In this document: positions 22,681-34,430 of the stretch, in pieces
Position numbering within the stretch: position 1 is the first letter of the stretch
Layout: every line of letters starts with the position of its first letter
Assembly (NCBI RefSeq): GCF_003254395.2
Contig: NC_037638.1
Coordinates: forward strand, 3,414,001 to 3,478,000
DNA length: 64,000 nucleotides
Direction of reading: 5' to 3'
Source: Apis mellifera
Lineage: Eukaryota; Arthropoda; Insecta; Hymenoptera; Apidae
Translations under genes and position numbers: made by a program
The notes under the pieces: generated by a model
Seen by the model: only the letters and a program-made list of their open reading frames with translations
What the model was told of the DNA's origin: nothing
The model's database searches: none

Positions 22681-23635
22681 TTAAAATGTTTATATATTTC
22701 TTTCTTTTCTCATTTGAAATTGTATGAAACTCGTGTTTGTAGAGCAATGTTTCTAGATCTAGAATAAAGGTAGCGAGAAAGTAGGAATTGGCGAGACATC
22801 TAGTGGCAGTCGCCGATACTATTTATACGTACGAGGAAATGAGAGAAAGATACAGTATGAGAGAGAGAGAGAAAGATACAGCATGAGAAAGAGAGAGAAA
22901 GAGAGGAGCATGCGTTGAGAGAAATAAGATTAGATAAAGAGATACCAATATCTTATATAATATTCGTTATTCTATTTATTCGCATATAGGTAAGTAGCAT
23001 TCGATGAATCTTTATTCAATCTATGTACATTAAACTTGGAATTTGAAACATTACGACAATTATTAATTCTAGATTATTCGTGAATATATTTCTTCGATAT
23101 TTCACTCACCATTATTCTTTTCACATGCTTCTGTCATGTAATACAAATATAAAGGAAGATATTCAAACGTTGCTCGTATCGCAATTTTCCTTTCCTCGAA
23201 TCACATAAATCATGCAAAATTCTTCCCGTCGTGTTTGCAACGACGTAACACGAAACAACGTGTCGACGGCGAATCGAAAAAGGATCGTTTAATTAAATAC
23301 GCGAAATTTTTAGTATTCGAAAAGGGAAGGAGAAAGAGAAGAGACAGAGGGGAGATGAAACGGAAAAACAAACGTTCAGCTGATTCAAACATTCGTTAAG
23401 CGCGCAATGTACGTTGGGATAGATACGCGCCAAGTTTTCCTCCGTCCCTGAAATCTACACGAGATGACGGCGCATCGAGTAAACATCGCGTTCAAGCAGC
23501 GACAGTTATTGCGCTTTTAAAGCTGACCTAGTGTTTACCTTTTCTATGGACGCTGCTGTTTCTTTTGGAATTGAAAGGACGGGAGGAGCCGTGTCGTAAA
23601 CAATGAGGGACACGGTATGCTGAAAATTTTCTATA
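22681..23635. other. Non-coding with GA repeats and a palindrome
   Basis: An interrupted (GA)n/GAAAGA run lies at about 22840-22915. TTCTAGATCTAGAA at 22751-22764 is a 14 bp perfect palindrome. A donor-like AG|GTAAGT lies at 22988. The AT-rich remainder has no gene. Confidence 0.5.
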
Positions 23636-24355
23636 TTGCGCTGGATCATATTTCTTTTTTCCCGTTATTTTTTTTTTATTTGACGTAAGAATAAATTATA
23701 AATTTTCAAATTTATAAATTCTACAGCATCCTCTATGCTTATGAAAAATAAGTCAAACGTTATTTTTATTTAATAGAAATTAATATTAATTTTACAAGAT
23801 GCTGGAGAAATTGGATAATTGAAAGATTTGCGGACAAACGATTTTACAATCAGGGATAACGACAAGTTTGCGCTGGATCATATTTCTTTTTTAAATAAAA
23901 GGAAAATAGGATCGATTATTTTTTTTCTATTTGACGTAAGAATAAATTATAAATTTTCAAATTTATAAATTAGCATCCTTTACGCTTGATGAAAAATAAG
24001 TCAAACGTTATTTTCATTCAATAGAAATTAATATTAATTTACAAGATGCTGGAGAAATTGGATAATTGAAAGATTTGCGGACAAAGGATTTTACAATCGG
24101 GGATAACGATAAGTTTGTGCTGGATCATATTTTTTTTTTTAAATAAAAGGAAAATAGGATCGATTATTTTTTTTCTATTTGACGTAAGAATAAATTATAA
24201 ATTTTGAATTTATAAATTAGTATCCTTTACGCTTATGAAAAATATGTTATTTTTATTTAATAGAAATTAATATTAATTTTACAAGATGCTGGAGAAATTG
24301 GAAAATTGAAAGATTTGCGGACAAACGATTTTACAATCGGGGATAACGACAAGTT
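23636..24355. repeat. Tandem array, 232-247 bp unit, 3 copies
   Basis: GCTGGATCATATTTCTTTTT starts at about 23640, 23872 and 24119. Each unit continues through TTTGACGTAAGAATAAATTA, AAACGTTATTTT, GATGCTGGAGAAATTGG and TTTGCGGACAAA, to GGGATAACGACAAGTTT. Copies 2 and 3 share an inserted AAATAAAAGGAAAATAGGAT segment absent from copy 1, so the second duplication is younger. The third copy runs into unique sequence at about 24355. Confidence 0.92.
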
Positions 24356-24620
24356 TTCCAAAGATATTTTCGCGACAAGATTGGAGAAGCGTATTGGACA
24401 GGCGGATCTTTTGTACGAGGCATTGTCCCACGAGAAATCTAAAATCTTAAATCTACCGATTACCGGGGACATCCAGTTTCCACTTGGTTGGCGGCCACAC
24501 TGCTGTCATCTCCGCGGGGAATACTTAGAGATCCGATCGAAATTCCATTAATGGTCACTACTCGTTATCGACCGACCTACATCGACCCGCCTTATCTAAA
24601 TTGAATTTTACACGGGGAAC
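24356..24620 (+). other. Unique GC-balanced block with short open frame
   Basis: Follows the array without a gap. A plus-strand frame (24306-24551, 81 codons) starts inside the last repeat copy and continues through mixed, protein-like sequence (e.g. KDIFATRLEKRIGQADLLYE) to a stop. No family is recognised. The opposite strand is also open for 71 codons over part of it. It could be the original unique locus from whose edge the array expanded. Confidence 0.2.
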
Positions 24621-25595
24621 GGTGTTGTTATTACAATAACAAAAGAAACTTTTTTCCCGTGACGGGAATAAAGAAACTAAGTCACGCGAAGATTGATTTT
24701 TTTTAAATAAAATTTAATAAAAACCCTCTCCCTCAAAAGAAATGAGATAGATTATTATTTAATCGTTAAAAATTTTTTCTTTCCATTCCCTTAGTAACAT
24801 CGAAACAAAAAACCTACCTTAAACCTCGTCCGCAATAAATCTTGGACGGATCTCTTCGATGATCGACCAAAGAAAACGCACCTTTCCACCTTCCTCTTTG
24901 GTGGATACATCAAGGAACGATAAATGCCGTGTCTTTGATGCTCGATTCCGCGCGTAAAACGGGGATAAAAAGAAACGTGGAAAGAGGGGGACGGAAAACT
25001 GGGGCAACCGGTTTCAAAGGAAAAGAGCAATCGGGTTGGCTGCGGTTGGCGAACGTGACTCCGGAAAGGAGAAAGGAAACGAGCGTTCCTTTAACGAGTC
25101 ACGACGCAGCCGCAACGATCCCTGATGATCCGGAAAGGATGATCGTTTATCCGAAGCCAGAAGAGAAGAGGGAGGGGGAAAAAAGGGGCGACGAAGGGCT
25201 CTTTTAATTCAAGTTGTTCGTGCGAAGTGCACGGCTCTTGCGCGTCACACAAGAGCAGGAGAAAGAAACCGCTGTCCTCGTCAATTTCATTAAACACAGT
25301 TTCTCCCCTCTCCGTCCGGAGGACAGGTTTGCAGTCGATGGCCCTTTGTCGCCATCGGGATTCAAATTTTGCTGATCCATCCACGATTTCTGGATTATAA
25401 TCTCGATTGAACGACAGCTTTCTGCTACGTTCAGGATGAAAACGAATTCGAACAGAGATAGACATGAAGATGGATTAATTTTCCTTGTCGAGAATAGCAA
25501 AATGTTAAGCAGGATTTTTAAGTCTTTTTAAAATATAAATTATGGACAGTAAAGAAGAAGAGAGAATTAAAACGAATAATTTTTGTTGAAAAAAT
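24621..25595. other. Non-coding, no gene recognised
   Basis: AT-rich, then GC-balanced from about 24820 to 25470. Overlapping frames occur on both strands, the longest being a minus-strand frame at 25091-25465 (124 codons) that overlaps a 98-codon frame in another register. No domain is recognised. Confidence 0.45.
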
Positions 25596-25597
25596 TA

Positions 25598-25626
25598 TTG
25601 GGTTGGCAACTAAGTAATTGCGGATT
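25598..25626 (+). repeat. Terminal inverted repeat (3' end), mariner copy 2
   Basis: TTGGGTTGGCAACTAAGTAA then TTGCGGATT, intact. Preceded by TA (25596-25597). Confidence 0.95.
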
Positions 25627-25640
25627 CTTTTTAGATAACT

Positions 25641-26451
25641 TTATTCTGTAATGTGTTGCCCATTTTGATCAATGACCTTTCGCCATCTTTCAGGCATAAA
25701 ACTTGTGGTTTTTATTAGCAAAGAACTGAATCAGGTACGATTTGATATCATCATCGTTATTGAAATTTTTACCATTCGAGGAGTTTTGTAAAGATCGAAA
25801 CAAAAAGTAATCGGATGGTGCAAGGTCAGGACTATATAGTGGATGTAGCAAAACATCCCAACCAAGCTCCAATAATTTTTGCCGAGTGACCAAAGATGTG
25901 TGTGGCTTTGTATCGTCATGATGGAATACAACACCTTTTCGATTTGTCAATTCGGGCCGCTTTTCTTCAACTGCATTGTTTAATTTCGTTAGTTGTTCAA
26001 TGTAGACAACAGAATTGATCGTTCGGTTGGGTAGTAAGAATTCAAAATAGACAATTCCTTCGTAATCCCACCAAACTGATAACAAAACCTTCTTTCGACG
26101 AATACCAGCTTTTGATGTTGTTCGAGCTGGTTCACGTGGCCTGCTCCACCATCTTTTCCGCTTGATATTGTTGTAAACAACCCATTTTTCATCGCCAGTT
26201 ATCGGTCGTTTTAAAAATGGATCATTTTCATTACGTTTCTTTAGCAAATCGCAGCTGTTAACGCGTCGCGTTAAACGCTTTTCTTTCAGTTCGCGAGGAA
26301 CCCATGTATCGAGTTTTCGAACATAGCCAAGTTGTTTTAAGCGGTTTTCGATGCATATATGCGATACACGAAGCTTCTCTGCAATCTCACGAGTTGTACT
26401 GTGACGATCCGAATCGATTATTGCTTCGATTAGGTCGTCATCAACTTCAAC
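25641..26451 (-). pseudogene. Mariner transposase remnant (copy 2)
   Basis: The transposase frame is uninterrupted for about 255 codons from the 5' terminal repeat to 25690, but it contains no ATG at all; it can only be read from a TTG inside the terminal repeat. It keeps part of the second helix-turn-helix (TTREIAEKLRVSH...NRLKQLGY), the WVPREL linker, TGDEKW, HHDDTKPH and APSDYF, so all three catalytic Asp remain. A 20 bp loss after NKNHKFY shifts the frame to a TGA, and the natural C-terminus (PERW... to TAA at 25641-25643) is out of frame. The first DNA-binding helix-turn-helix is missing. Not functional as it stands. Confidence 0.93.
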
Positions 26452-26454
26452 TGA

Positions 26455-26483
26455 AATCCGCAATTACTTAGTTGCCAACCCAA
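26455..26483 (-). repeat. Terminal inverted repeat (5' end), mariner copy 2
   Basis: The exact reverse complement of the other end over 29 bp. Followed by TA (26484-26485). Confidence 0.95.
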
Positions 26484-26489
26484 TATAAT

Positions 26490-27060
26490 CGAAGAAAGTA
26501 ACGAAACAAATGGACAAATATTCCCTTTCAACTCCAAACAACGCTCGGACATCCCCCCATCGATTCATCATTTCCCTGCGGCCACCATATTTTCCCCGCG
26601 CTAATGAATATCGGCATTAATTATTCTTATAGCCGGGGAGAGGAGGTGAATCGGCCGTTGTCTCGGACGGTTTTTGTTTCCACGCCCGTGTTTTCCACCA
26701 AGTTGGCCCGTACCCTCCCCATTGTAAATAGTCACGATTTCATCCTCTCCCCGTGGCAACGTTGTTCGGTAATGAACCGGCTCTCCTCTTATCTCATTAA
26801 ACAAAAGGGCGTCGATCCATTAGAAGAGGCCGGTTACTAAAGAGAAAGCAGAAATCGTTCGTAGCTTTTAGTTCTCTCTTCTCTCTCCTCTTTTCTCATC
26901 AACTCTATTTCCTTCTCTGTCCCTCGAACATAATACCCGTTGGAGAATCGTTCGAGAATCCCGAAGGGCGTTCGCTAGTCAATTTAATTACGCTCACCTC
27001 TCCCCCTTCTCTATCTATCGCGCGTCCTTTTCTAAAACGTTTCCACGGAAATTTATTTAT
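26490..27060. other. GC-balanced unique block, no gene recognised
   Basis: Unique sequence with CpG-rich parts. The 13-mer TTTAATTACGCTC near 26984 also occurs at about 16736 in the regulatory island beside mariner copy 1. Two frames of 67-78 codons overlap on opposite strands (26601-26840). Possibly regulatory. Confidence 0.35.
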
Positions 27061-28999
27061 TTGCTTATTCATTTAAACGGGGGAAACGTTTAACGCGATT
27101 GTTGCTTCAAGGAGGAATTCATCGGGATAATGGCGGTGTATCGTGTGATAATTGGGGGAGGAGGAGGAGGAGGAGGATTTTCGTGACTTTTTAATCACTT
27201 TTTATTCACTCTCTCTCTCTCTTTTGATCGTGAATTCTTTTCTTTATTTTTTTTTTTGAAGTAAGGTAAAGTAAATCTTGAAGAATACGTATTATGCTAT
27301 ACTGTTGTAAATTCGTTTCGAATTAAATTTTAAATAAAGAATTTTTATTTCGCGCACGGAATTAAATTTTTATCACTGTTTACATATCATAATGGAAGAA
27401 CGAAGGAATATTTAAATAAGGTGCTTTCGCGGTGAAGATATTTTATTTAATCAGGATTTATATAAAATATTTCCCACGCGCTCTTCCTTCCAATCATTTA
27501 TTATTTCAATACTCGCGAGTATTATCGTTCTATCATTACGATATAATTAAGATATAAAAAGAAAAGAAAAAGAAAAATTGATGCATGACAAAATTTTAAT
27601 TTTATTAACGTATTATTTCGATTTCATTTAATTTGATATTACAACTTTATTCAACTTTATTTATTATTATTTCGTTAAATTGCACGAAAACAAACAATTG
27701 CTCATATTTCGTAACCAGATGTTCCGTTTATTCTCGACGTAACGCGTAGCGATAATAATAATATTATTATTATTTAAAAAAAAGGAGGGAAAAAAAAATG
27801 AAAAATTTTATTTTATTCCCCGGCAAACAGTTCATATCATCAACCTGTTTTGCGCATTTGTGCGTTTCACAAAAACTTCGCGTTACTTCCCGTCCTATTG
27901 TTAATCTGCTTTTTCGAACGAAAAAAAGAAACAAAAAAAAAAGTTGGAAGCAATATTATCCGTTTAAAAATAAAAAATAACGGAAACATAACACGAAGTA
28001 AACAAAAAACATCTCCGCGATGGGAACTTTTTTAATTAAAAATTTCCCCTCATCAATACGTGAATTTATGTATTTTTCGCATATCTTAATCCCGTCCCCG
28101 CATTTCACAATAATAAACCTTGGGCGAATGCTGTTCGAAGTTGAAAAATATTTTTTTTCCATTTATCGAGTATATCGAGCCACACAACTCGCCTCTGCGA
28201 AGAAATTTTGATTACATCCATGCTTTTTTCGAAATGTGGAAAATCCCTCGAAATGAAATCCCGGAACAGGATGTACGTACGCGTGTGTATACGTGTGTGT
28301 ATATATATACACGCGTGGAATAATACGCGTTTTCGTACGCGAAAGTTCGAATATCACGTTGAAACGGCCGATTGATTAAACGGAGGATACGATTCAGCTG
28401 AAATATGATACCGAGTCTAATTGGATTCCTGAACTGTAATATCCGGTCTGCTAATTAATTACAATGGTTCCACCCTCCTCCGCAAAGAGGGGCGATCTTT
28501 TTTTCTTCGATAGGTTTCGATGTTTAGCAGTAATTTCTCTCCCTCTCTCTCTTTCCTTCAACGAGCAACTTAATACCAAATAAATGTACCGGTTTTCTTC
28601 ATCTCTCTTGGCACGGAATAATTCGCGGAATTGCAAATAATTGTTCGTTTCTCTTGATAACCCGGATTATGAGAGATATCTCGTGGATCAAGGTATTACG
28701 AAAAAATTTAATTTTTCACGATGAAGGATCGAGTTTTTCCCAATATTGCGGATGATATCTCGTGTTTAAGGAAAAAAAAAAGAAGAAATTTCGTTCGTTT
28801 TCACTGCTCGTAATATAAACCCTCGTTGAATTATGTGAAATTGAAATCTTGTAGCATAAATGTAGGAGTAAAGATGATTAGTAACGAGAGGTTGAAAAGT
28901 CTATTTAGACAGCAATCTCAAATATAGTAACATTAGAAACAGTTAATACCATTAATTGTAATGCAACATAGATATTCATTTTTCCAATTTTACTCTTGA
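27061..28999. other. AT-rich non-coding stretch
   Basis: Contains (GGA)n at 27161-27178, CT and A/T runs, and a GT/AT-rich pseudo-palindrome at 28276-28315 (GTGTATATATATACAC core flanked by ACGCGT). Short frames only. Nothing recognised. Confidence 0.5.
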
Positions 29000-29930
29000 T
29001 GAATATTATTATTTTCCAAATTTCTTATCCTTTATATATAATAAACCTAATAAAATGAAACACACTTTGTATACAACAAAAAGAACTAACAAATAATTCC
29101 AATTATTATCAATTTTTCTCGACCTATCTTCATCGTAACGAATTTTATACAAACTCCATTAACTAATTCCAATTAATTCCCAATTTTTTATCAATTTTTC
29201 TCGACCTATCTTCATTGTAACGAATCTTATACAAATTCCATTAATTCTACCAATTCCAATTAATTCCCAATTTTTTATCAATTTTTCTCGACCTATCTTC
29301 ATTGTAACGAATCTTATACAAATTCCATTAATTCTACCAATTCCAATTAATTCCCAATTTTTTATCAATTTTTTTTGACCTTATTCTTGACGAGTATTAT
29401 TATTTTCCAAATTTCTTATTCCTCATATATAACAAACCTAATAAAGTGAAACACACTTTGTATGCAACAAAGAGAACCAACAAATAATTCCAATTATTAT
29501 TAATTTTTCTCGACCTATCTTCATCGTAAGGAATCTTATACAAATTCCATTAATTAATTCCAATTCCAATTAATTCCCAATTTTTTTATCAATTTTTCTC
29601 GACCTTATTCTTGATGAATATTATTATTTTCCAAATTTCTTATCTTTTATATATAATAAATCCCAAAAACAGTGAAACACACTTTGTGTATGACAAAGAG
29701 AATCAACAAATAATTCCAATTATTATCAATTTTTTTATCTTCATTGTAACGAATCTTGTACAAACTCCATTAATTCTACCAATTCTAATTAATTCCCAAT
29801 TTTTTATCAATTTTTCTCGACCTATCTTCATCATAAAGAATCTTATACAAACTCCATTAACTAATTCTAATTAATTCCCAATTTTTTATCAATTTTTCTC
29901 GACCTATCATCGTAACAAAATCTTCCCGAC
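29000..29930. repeat. Nested tandem array, ~87 bp subunit
   Basis: The subunit reads AATTCCCAATTTTTTATCAA, TTTTTCTCGACCTATCTTCA, TCGTAACGAATCTTATACAA and CTCCATTAA. The CTCGACC marker recurs at about 29119, 29200, 29287 and further on. A longer insert (GA(T/C)GA(A/G)TATTATTATTTTCC through AAACACACTTTGTAT) separates blocks at about 29000, 29388 and 29615, giving a higher-order unit. Minus-strand frames of repeating peptides are by-products. Confidence 0.88.
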
Positions 29931-31579
29931 CCGATCTTGAATCTTATTAATTCCGAAAATACGTCCGCCACGTTCAAGTTATAAAGGTATCCAACGTATG
30001 TTTGCAAATTAGATTTCGAGAGATGTTGCCCGAATCTCGGGCCACCACTTGAATCGTCGCGTGTTTTCACGGTCAACGCGATCCAGTAACGTGGTATAAT
30101 CGAGAGATTTAACGCCGCTTGACGCGTGTCAAATTTTCCTTCCCTCTCCGCCATTTCATTCTCCGTGTTAAGATAAATCGCAATTTCGTTTCTCTCCTCT
30201 CCATAAATTGAAGAAGAAGAGAGAGAAGTTGATACGATTCTGAAGAAGAAGATTGCAGATTGCTTCTTTCGAATTTTATTGATTTTTTTTTTGTAGATTA
30301 AATTTATGATATCTAAAAATATTGACACGATAATTTTTAAAATAATTAAAGAAACTATTCGATTTTAAACATCAAACAAATTTTTCCTCGAATCCAACGA
30401 TATAACGAATAAATAAATGAACGAATACAGATATTCACTTTTCGAATCTTACTTTGAAAAAAAAAGACGGCTTTCATCAATATTCTCGGCCTTATTATTC
30501 GGCCTCATTCCTCTCACGATCGCGATGGAAGGGGAGAACTTTGGAAAACTTTGATAATATTCGAGAAAAGAGATCTCTCTCTCTCCGTTGAAGAGGGAAT
30601 TTTTCGAAATTCCCGCCAAAGCGGAAAGAAGAGGTCTCCTCGAAAGGTGTTGAAAAAGAGCGAGAAGAAGAGGGAGCAGCATTTTCCATCGCGTGCCCCG
30701 CAAGAAAATTCGAAAGTTCTCGCGCCCGGAGGAATGGCTGTCAAGTTGCGAAACTTGTTCCGCGTATTACCTCGTACAAGTCGCGCGGCCATCCCGATGG
30801 CTGACTGAGAAATTTTCGCGTCCCTTATACGCACCCCTCCTCTCCCCTACTGAATTTCATCCGCGTTTCCAGCGAGATCAGTGGTTCCCAATCCATTCTC
30901 ACACTTGTATTTTCACGTAAATTACGAAGGTTTTTCTTTTGAATAGGAAGATCGTACAATCTTCAATAATCATCTATGATTTTCTTTTGAAGTCAGATTG
31001 GAGAAATGATAGAATATCCTGTAGATATAGTTTGTAATAATAATGATGATGCTATGTAAAATCACATATGTTAATTTTTCTTTTAATTTTCTTACTCTTG
31101 CTTTATGTGTATAAGAATAATCTTGAAATCTGATTGATGATTTTCTTTTGAACCAGGTCAGATTGGAAAAGTGATAGAATATTTTGTATATATATATAAA
31201 ACTTATAACAATAATAAATATATATGTCCATTTCTTTCTCTACTTTACACGAAAATATCACTAGAACGTTAGAAAAGAAAGGGTGACGATTGAAAGGAAG
31301 ATTGAAAAATATATAATCAACGGGAGTCTCGAACCGTAAAGTTCCTTCCTCGAAACTTTACTCTACGATTTCGAAATGCAATGGATTATCCGAAGAATCT
31401 ATAATCCATTGCTCGATGAAAGAAAGAGACTAGAAGCAACTTCAGACTCGATAATTTTCGAATAAATATCAAATTAATGGATGGATATTAAACTGGCGTG
31501 CGACAATTATTTATGTGAAAAAAGGACGTGAAAAATAATGAAAAATGAAAATCGTATGACCTATCAACGTTTCCGTTCT

Positions 31580-31725
31580 CGTTGTTCGAGCTTCGACACG
31601 GGACACCGTGCAAATAATCCCCTGGATTAAACCACCTTTAATTTCTGCCGATTGATACGATGAATCATAATTACTTAGCGGCTAAACAGTGTAACGTATT
31701 AGCATGAATCAACAGATCGTAGAGC
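31580..31725. promoter_or_regulatory. Candidate enhancer-like block
   Basis: Evenly mixed unique sequence with TAATCCC and GGATTAAA (Otx/bicoid-type homeodomain cores), TAATTACTTAGC and ATGAATCAT. No open frame. Conservation cannot be tested here. Confidence 0.2.
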
Positions 31726-31731
31726 CGTATC

Positions 31732-31735
<4 letters not shown>

Positions 31736-31788
<53 letters not shown>
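31736..31788. repeat. (AT)n microsatellite
   Basis: About 26 uninterrupted AT dinucleotides. Confidence 0.98.
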
Positions 31789-31791
<3 letters not shown>

Positions 31792-32099
31792 ATAATTGTT
31801 AACAAACACGCTACGATTAGGCTCGAATCGATCATGTTTACAGATAACTGTTAGTTACAGTCGAATTTCTATTATACCGCGCACCCATTATCCCTCGACG
31901 TTCCAATCCTTTGTTGGCCGAATATTCTATCGTATTATTGCGTTACGCATTATCATTTTCACTCGTTAATGAGACGTAATTCGAATCATCGTCATTATCA
32001 TTATCGTCGATTCCTGAATTGGCGCGAACCGAAATATCAAGAAATATTTAGATTATATTACTTTTATTCTCAAATTTATTCGTCCACTCTTCAGCCTGA

Positions 32100-33119
32100 G
32101 AATTTTATTTTATTCAATTGTTTAGAAGAAGAGCTTAACTGATATAGAAAAGGAAAAGAAAAAAAATAGCACGAATAAAAAGTAACTGAGTAACAAAATT
32201 GGGCTTTCATATTCTATTATTCGTACTTCTTTTGCTCGGATACAGAATTTTAATTTATTACGATATTTTCTATCCTCCCCCCGCAAAGGGGATTCTCCTG
32301 TATTCCATCTCGCAAAAGAATTATCCCCTTTCACCGATTTTATACCATCCTCCTACTCCTCCCAAATTTTTCCCACAACCCCAGACCCAACTAAACAATG
32401 AAACTCCCGATGAAAAGTTCATTCCCACCCGGTTAGTCGAGATGAAACGAGATTCCAAGAGGAAGAGAGAGAGTGGCCAGCGCACACATTCGAGGAAAGG
32501 GAGAGTGAGAGAAAAAACGCGCGCGCGTGTGGGTGCGTTGGAAAGAAAAGAGCAGAAGAATAGCGGGAAAATTTTCAAGCACGACGTCGCAATTACATCG
32601 GATCAGAGAGGAATATTTCATCCACCTCCCCTTCGTTCGACGAAATCGAGAGGGAGGGACGAGCCAACCTCTATCCCCCCCCTCCTCTATTCGTCCATCC
32701 CCCCTGCTACGGATTATTAACGGGCAATTTGCCGCGTCTGCTGCTGACTGTATTGTCTCTCCATTCTCCGGCTTTCCGTCCTTCGGATGCCAAGCTCCCT
32801 CCCTCCCTCTCTCTCTTTCCACACCCTCTTTTCTCTCCTTTGCCCCTCGCCCGTATTCGAATTCTGAATTTACCCTCCGTGCTCCCTCACTTTCACTCCA
32901 CTCCATTCCACTCTTTCCTTCAAATCTTCCTCTTTCTGCGCTCCTCTCTCCTTTCTCGCCGGCCGAATCCTTCAAAGTTCGTTAAGGGAAGAACAAGGGA
33001 GCGTTGGGCGGGACACGACGTTACTTAAAACCTGCTTGTCCAGGGAGGGGAATTGCCTCTCTTTCCTTTTTTTTTAGTGTCTGTTCGGGGAGAGGTTCGT
33101 TCGCCACGCGAGATAAAAT
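32100..33119. other. Purine/pyrimidine-skewed block, no gene recognised
   Basis: The plus strand is purine-rich at 32440-32580 and pyrimidine-rich at 32630-32980. This skew opens long frames on both strands at once (180 codons minus at 32433-32975; 173 and 152 codons plus). They are composed of Glu/Arg/Lys/Gly or Ser/Pro/Leu and overlap each other, so they are read as artefacts. Confidence 0.6.
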
Positions 33120-34430
33120 AAATATTATCGTATATTGTTATATTGTTGATAAGATAATGTCGTGAGAATATAGGGAAAATATTATTGAAGAACAAAGTGA
33201 TGAATATTTGTATCTATTTTTTTTACATCTCGCTAAGAAATGGCAACTTTCGTATAAGAAATAATATAACAAAATTCGTTCGCATTTTAATATTATTGAG
33301 GAAATGTTATTAAGAAGTAGAGTATTCGAAATGTAGTATTAATTCGTCATGGAAATATAAGAAAAATATTATTATAAATATAATATATATAAATGGCAAC
33401 TTTCGTATAAGAAATCGTGTAATAAAATTCGTTCGTATCTTAATATAATTGAGGAAATGTTATTAAGAAGTAGAGTATTCGAAATGTCGTGTATTAATTC
33501 GTTGTGGAAATATAGTGAAAATACTATTATAAATATAATATATATAAATGGCAACTTTTGTATAAGAAATCGTGTAATAAAATTCGTTCGTATCTTGATA
33601 TTATTGAGGAAATGTTATTGAGAAATAGAGTATTCGAAATGTCGTGTATTAATTCGTCGTGAGAATATAGGGAAATTATTATTGAGGGATAGAGTAATAG
33701 ATGAATATTTGTACCTATTTTTTTATATCTCGCTAAGAAGTGGCTTTTGTTTAAGAAATGTTATTGAGAAGTAGAGTATTCGAAATGTCGTGTATTAATT
33801 CGTGGAAATATAGGGAAAATATTATTATAAATATAATATATATAAAATGGCAACTTTCGTACAAGAAATAATATAACAAAATTCGTTCGCATCTTAATAT
33901 TATTGAGGAAATGTTATTGAGAAGTAGAGTATTTGAAATGTCGTGTATTAATTCGTCGTGGGAATATAGGGAAAATATTATTATAAATATAATATATATA
34001 AATGGCAACTTTCGTATAAGAAATCGTATAACAAAATTCGTTCACATTTTAATATTATTGAGGAAATGTTATTGAGAAGTAGAGTATTCGAAATATCGTG
34101 TATTAATTCGTCGTGGGAATATAGGGAAAATATTATTGAGGGATAGATTAATAGATGAATATTTGTATCTATTTTTTTTTATCTCGCTAAGAAATGGTAA
34201 CTTTAGTATAAGAAATCGTGTAACAAAATTCGTTCGCATCTTAATATTATTGAGGAAATGTTATTGAGAAGTAGAGTATTCGAAATGTCGTGTATTAATT
34301 CGTCAGAGAATAATAGGGAAAATATTATTATAAATATAATAATATATATATTTATCATATAATATATATACATATATTATATTGAGGAAATGTTATTGAA
34401 AAGAGTAGAGTATTCGAAATGGTGGATACA
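33120..34430. repeat. Tandem array, ~154 bp unit, ~8 copies
   Basis: GAGTATTCGAAATG recurs at about 33320, 33473, 33629, 33774, 33928, 34082, 34274 and 34409, so the common spacing is 145-156 bp. Units contain AAATGGCAACTTTCGTATAA, AACAAAATTCGTTCGCAT, TTGAGGAAATGTTATTGAGA and AATATAGGGAAAATATTATT. Some units also carry ATCTATTTTTTTTATCTCGC. Minus-strand frames are repeat by-products. Confidence 0.92.

Larger units (their letters stand above)
25598..26483 (-). mobile_element. Mariner element, internally deleted (copy 2)
   Basis: 886 bp, opposite in orientation to copy 1 and flanked by TA on both sides. Both 29 bp terminal inverted repeats are intact and perfect in their first 25 or more bases. 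It has the same junction of 5' terminal repeat to the transposase VEVDDD codons as copy 1. Two further small losses set it apart: 20 bp in the C-terminal coding region and about 30 bp between the stop codon and the 3' terminal repeat. With intact ends it could in principle be moved by an active transposase supplied elsewhere. Confidence 0.96.
29931..32099. other. Mixed non-coding sequence
   Basis: GC-balanced unique sequence occurs at 29930-30200 and 30500-30900, with overlapping frames on both strands in the latter. AT-rich sequence fills the rest. It includes the (AT)n run and the enhancer-like block listed below. No gene is recognised. Confidence 0.45.

Noticed and set aside
32433..32985. 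180-codon minus-strand frame opposite 173- and 152-codon plus-strand frames
   Set aside because: All lie in a purine/pyrimidine-skewed block, overlap each other on opposite strands, and consist of low-complexity Glu/Arg/Gly or Ser/Pro/Leu. No domain.
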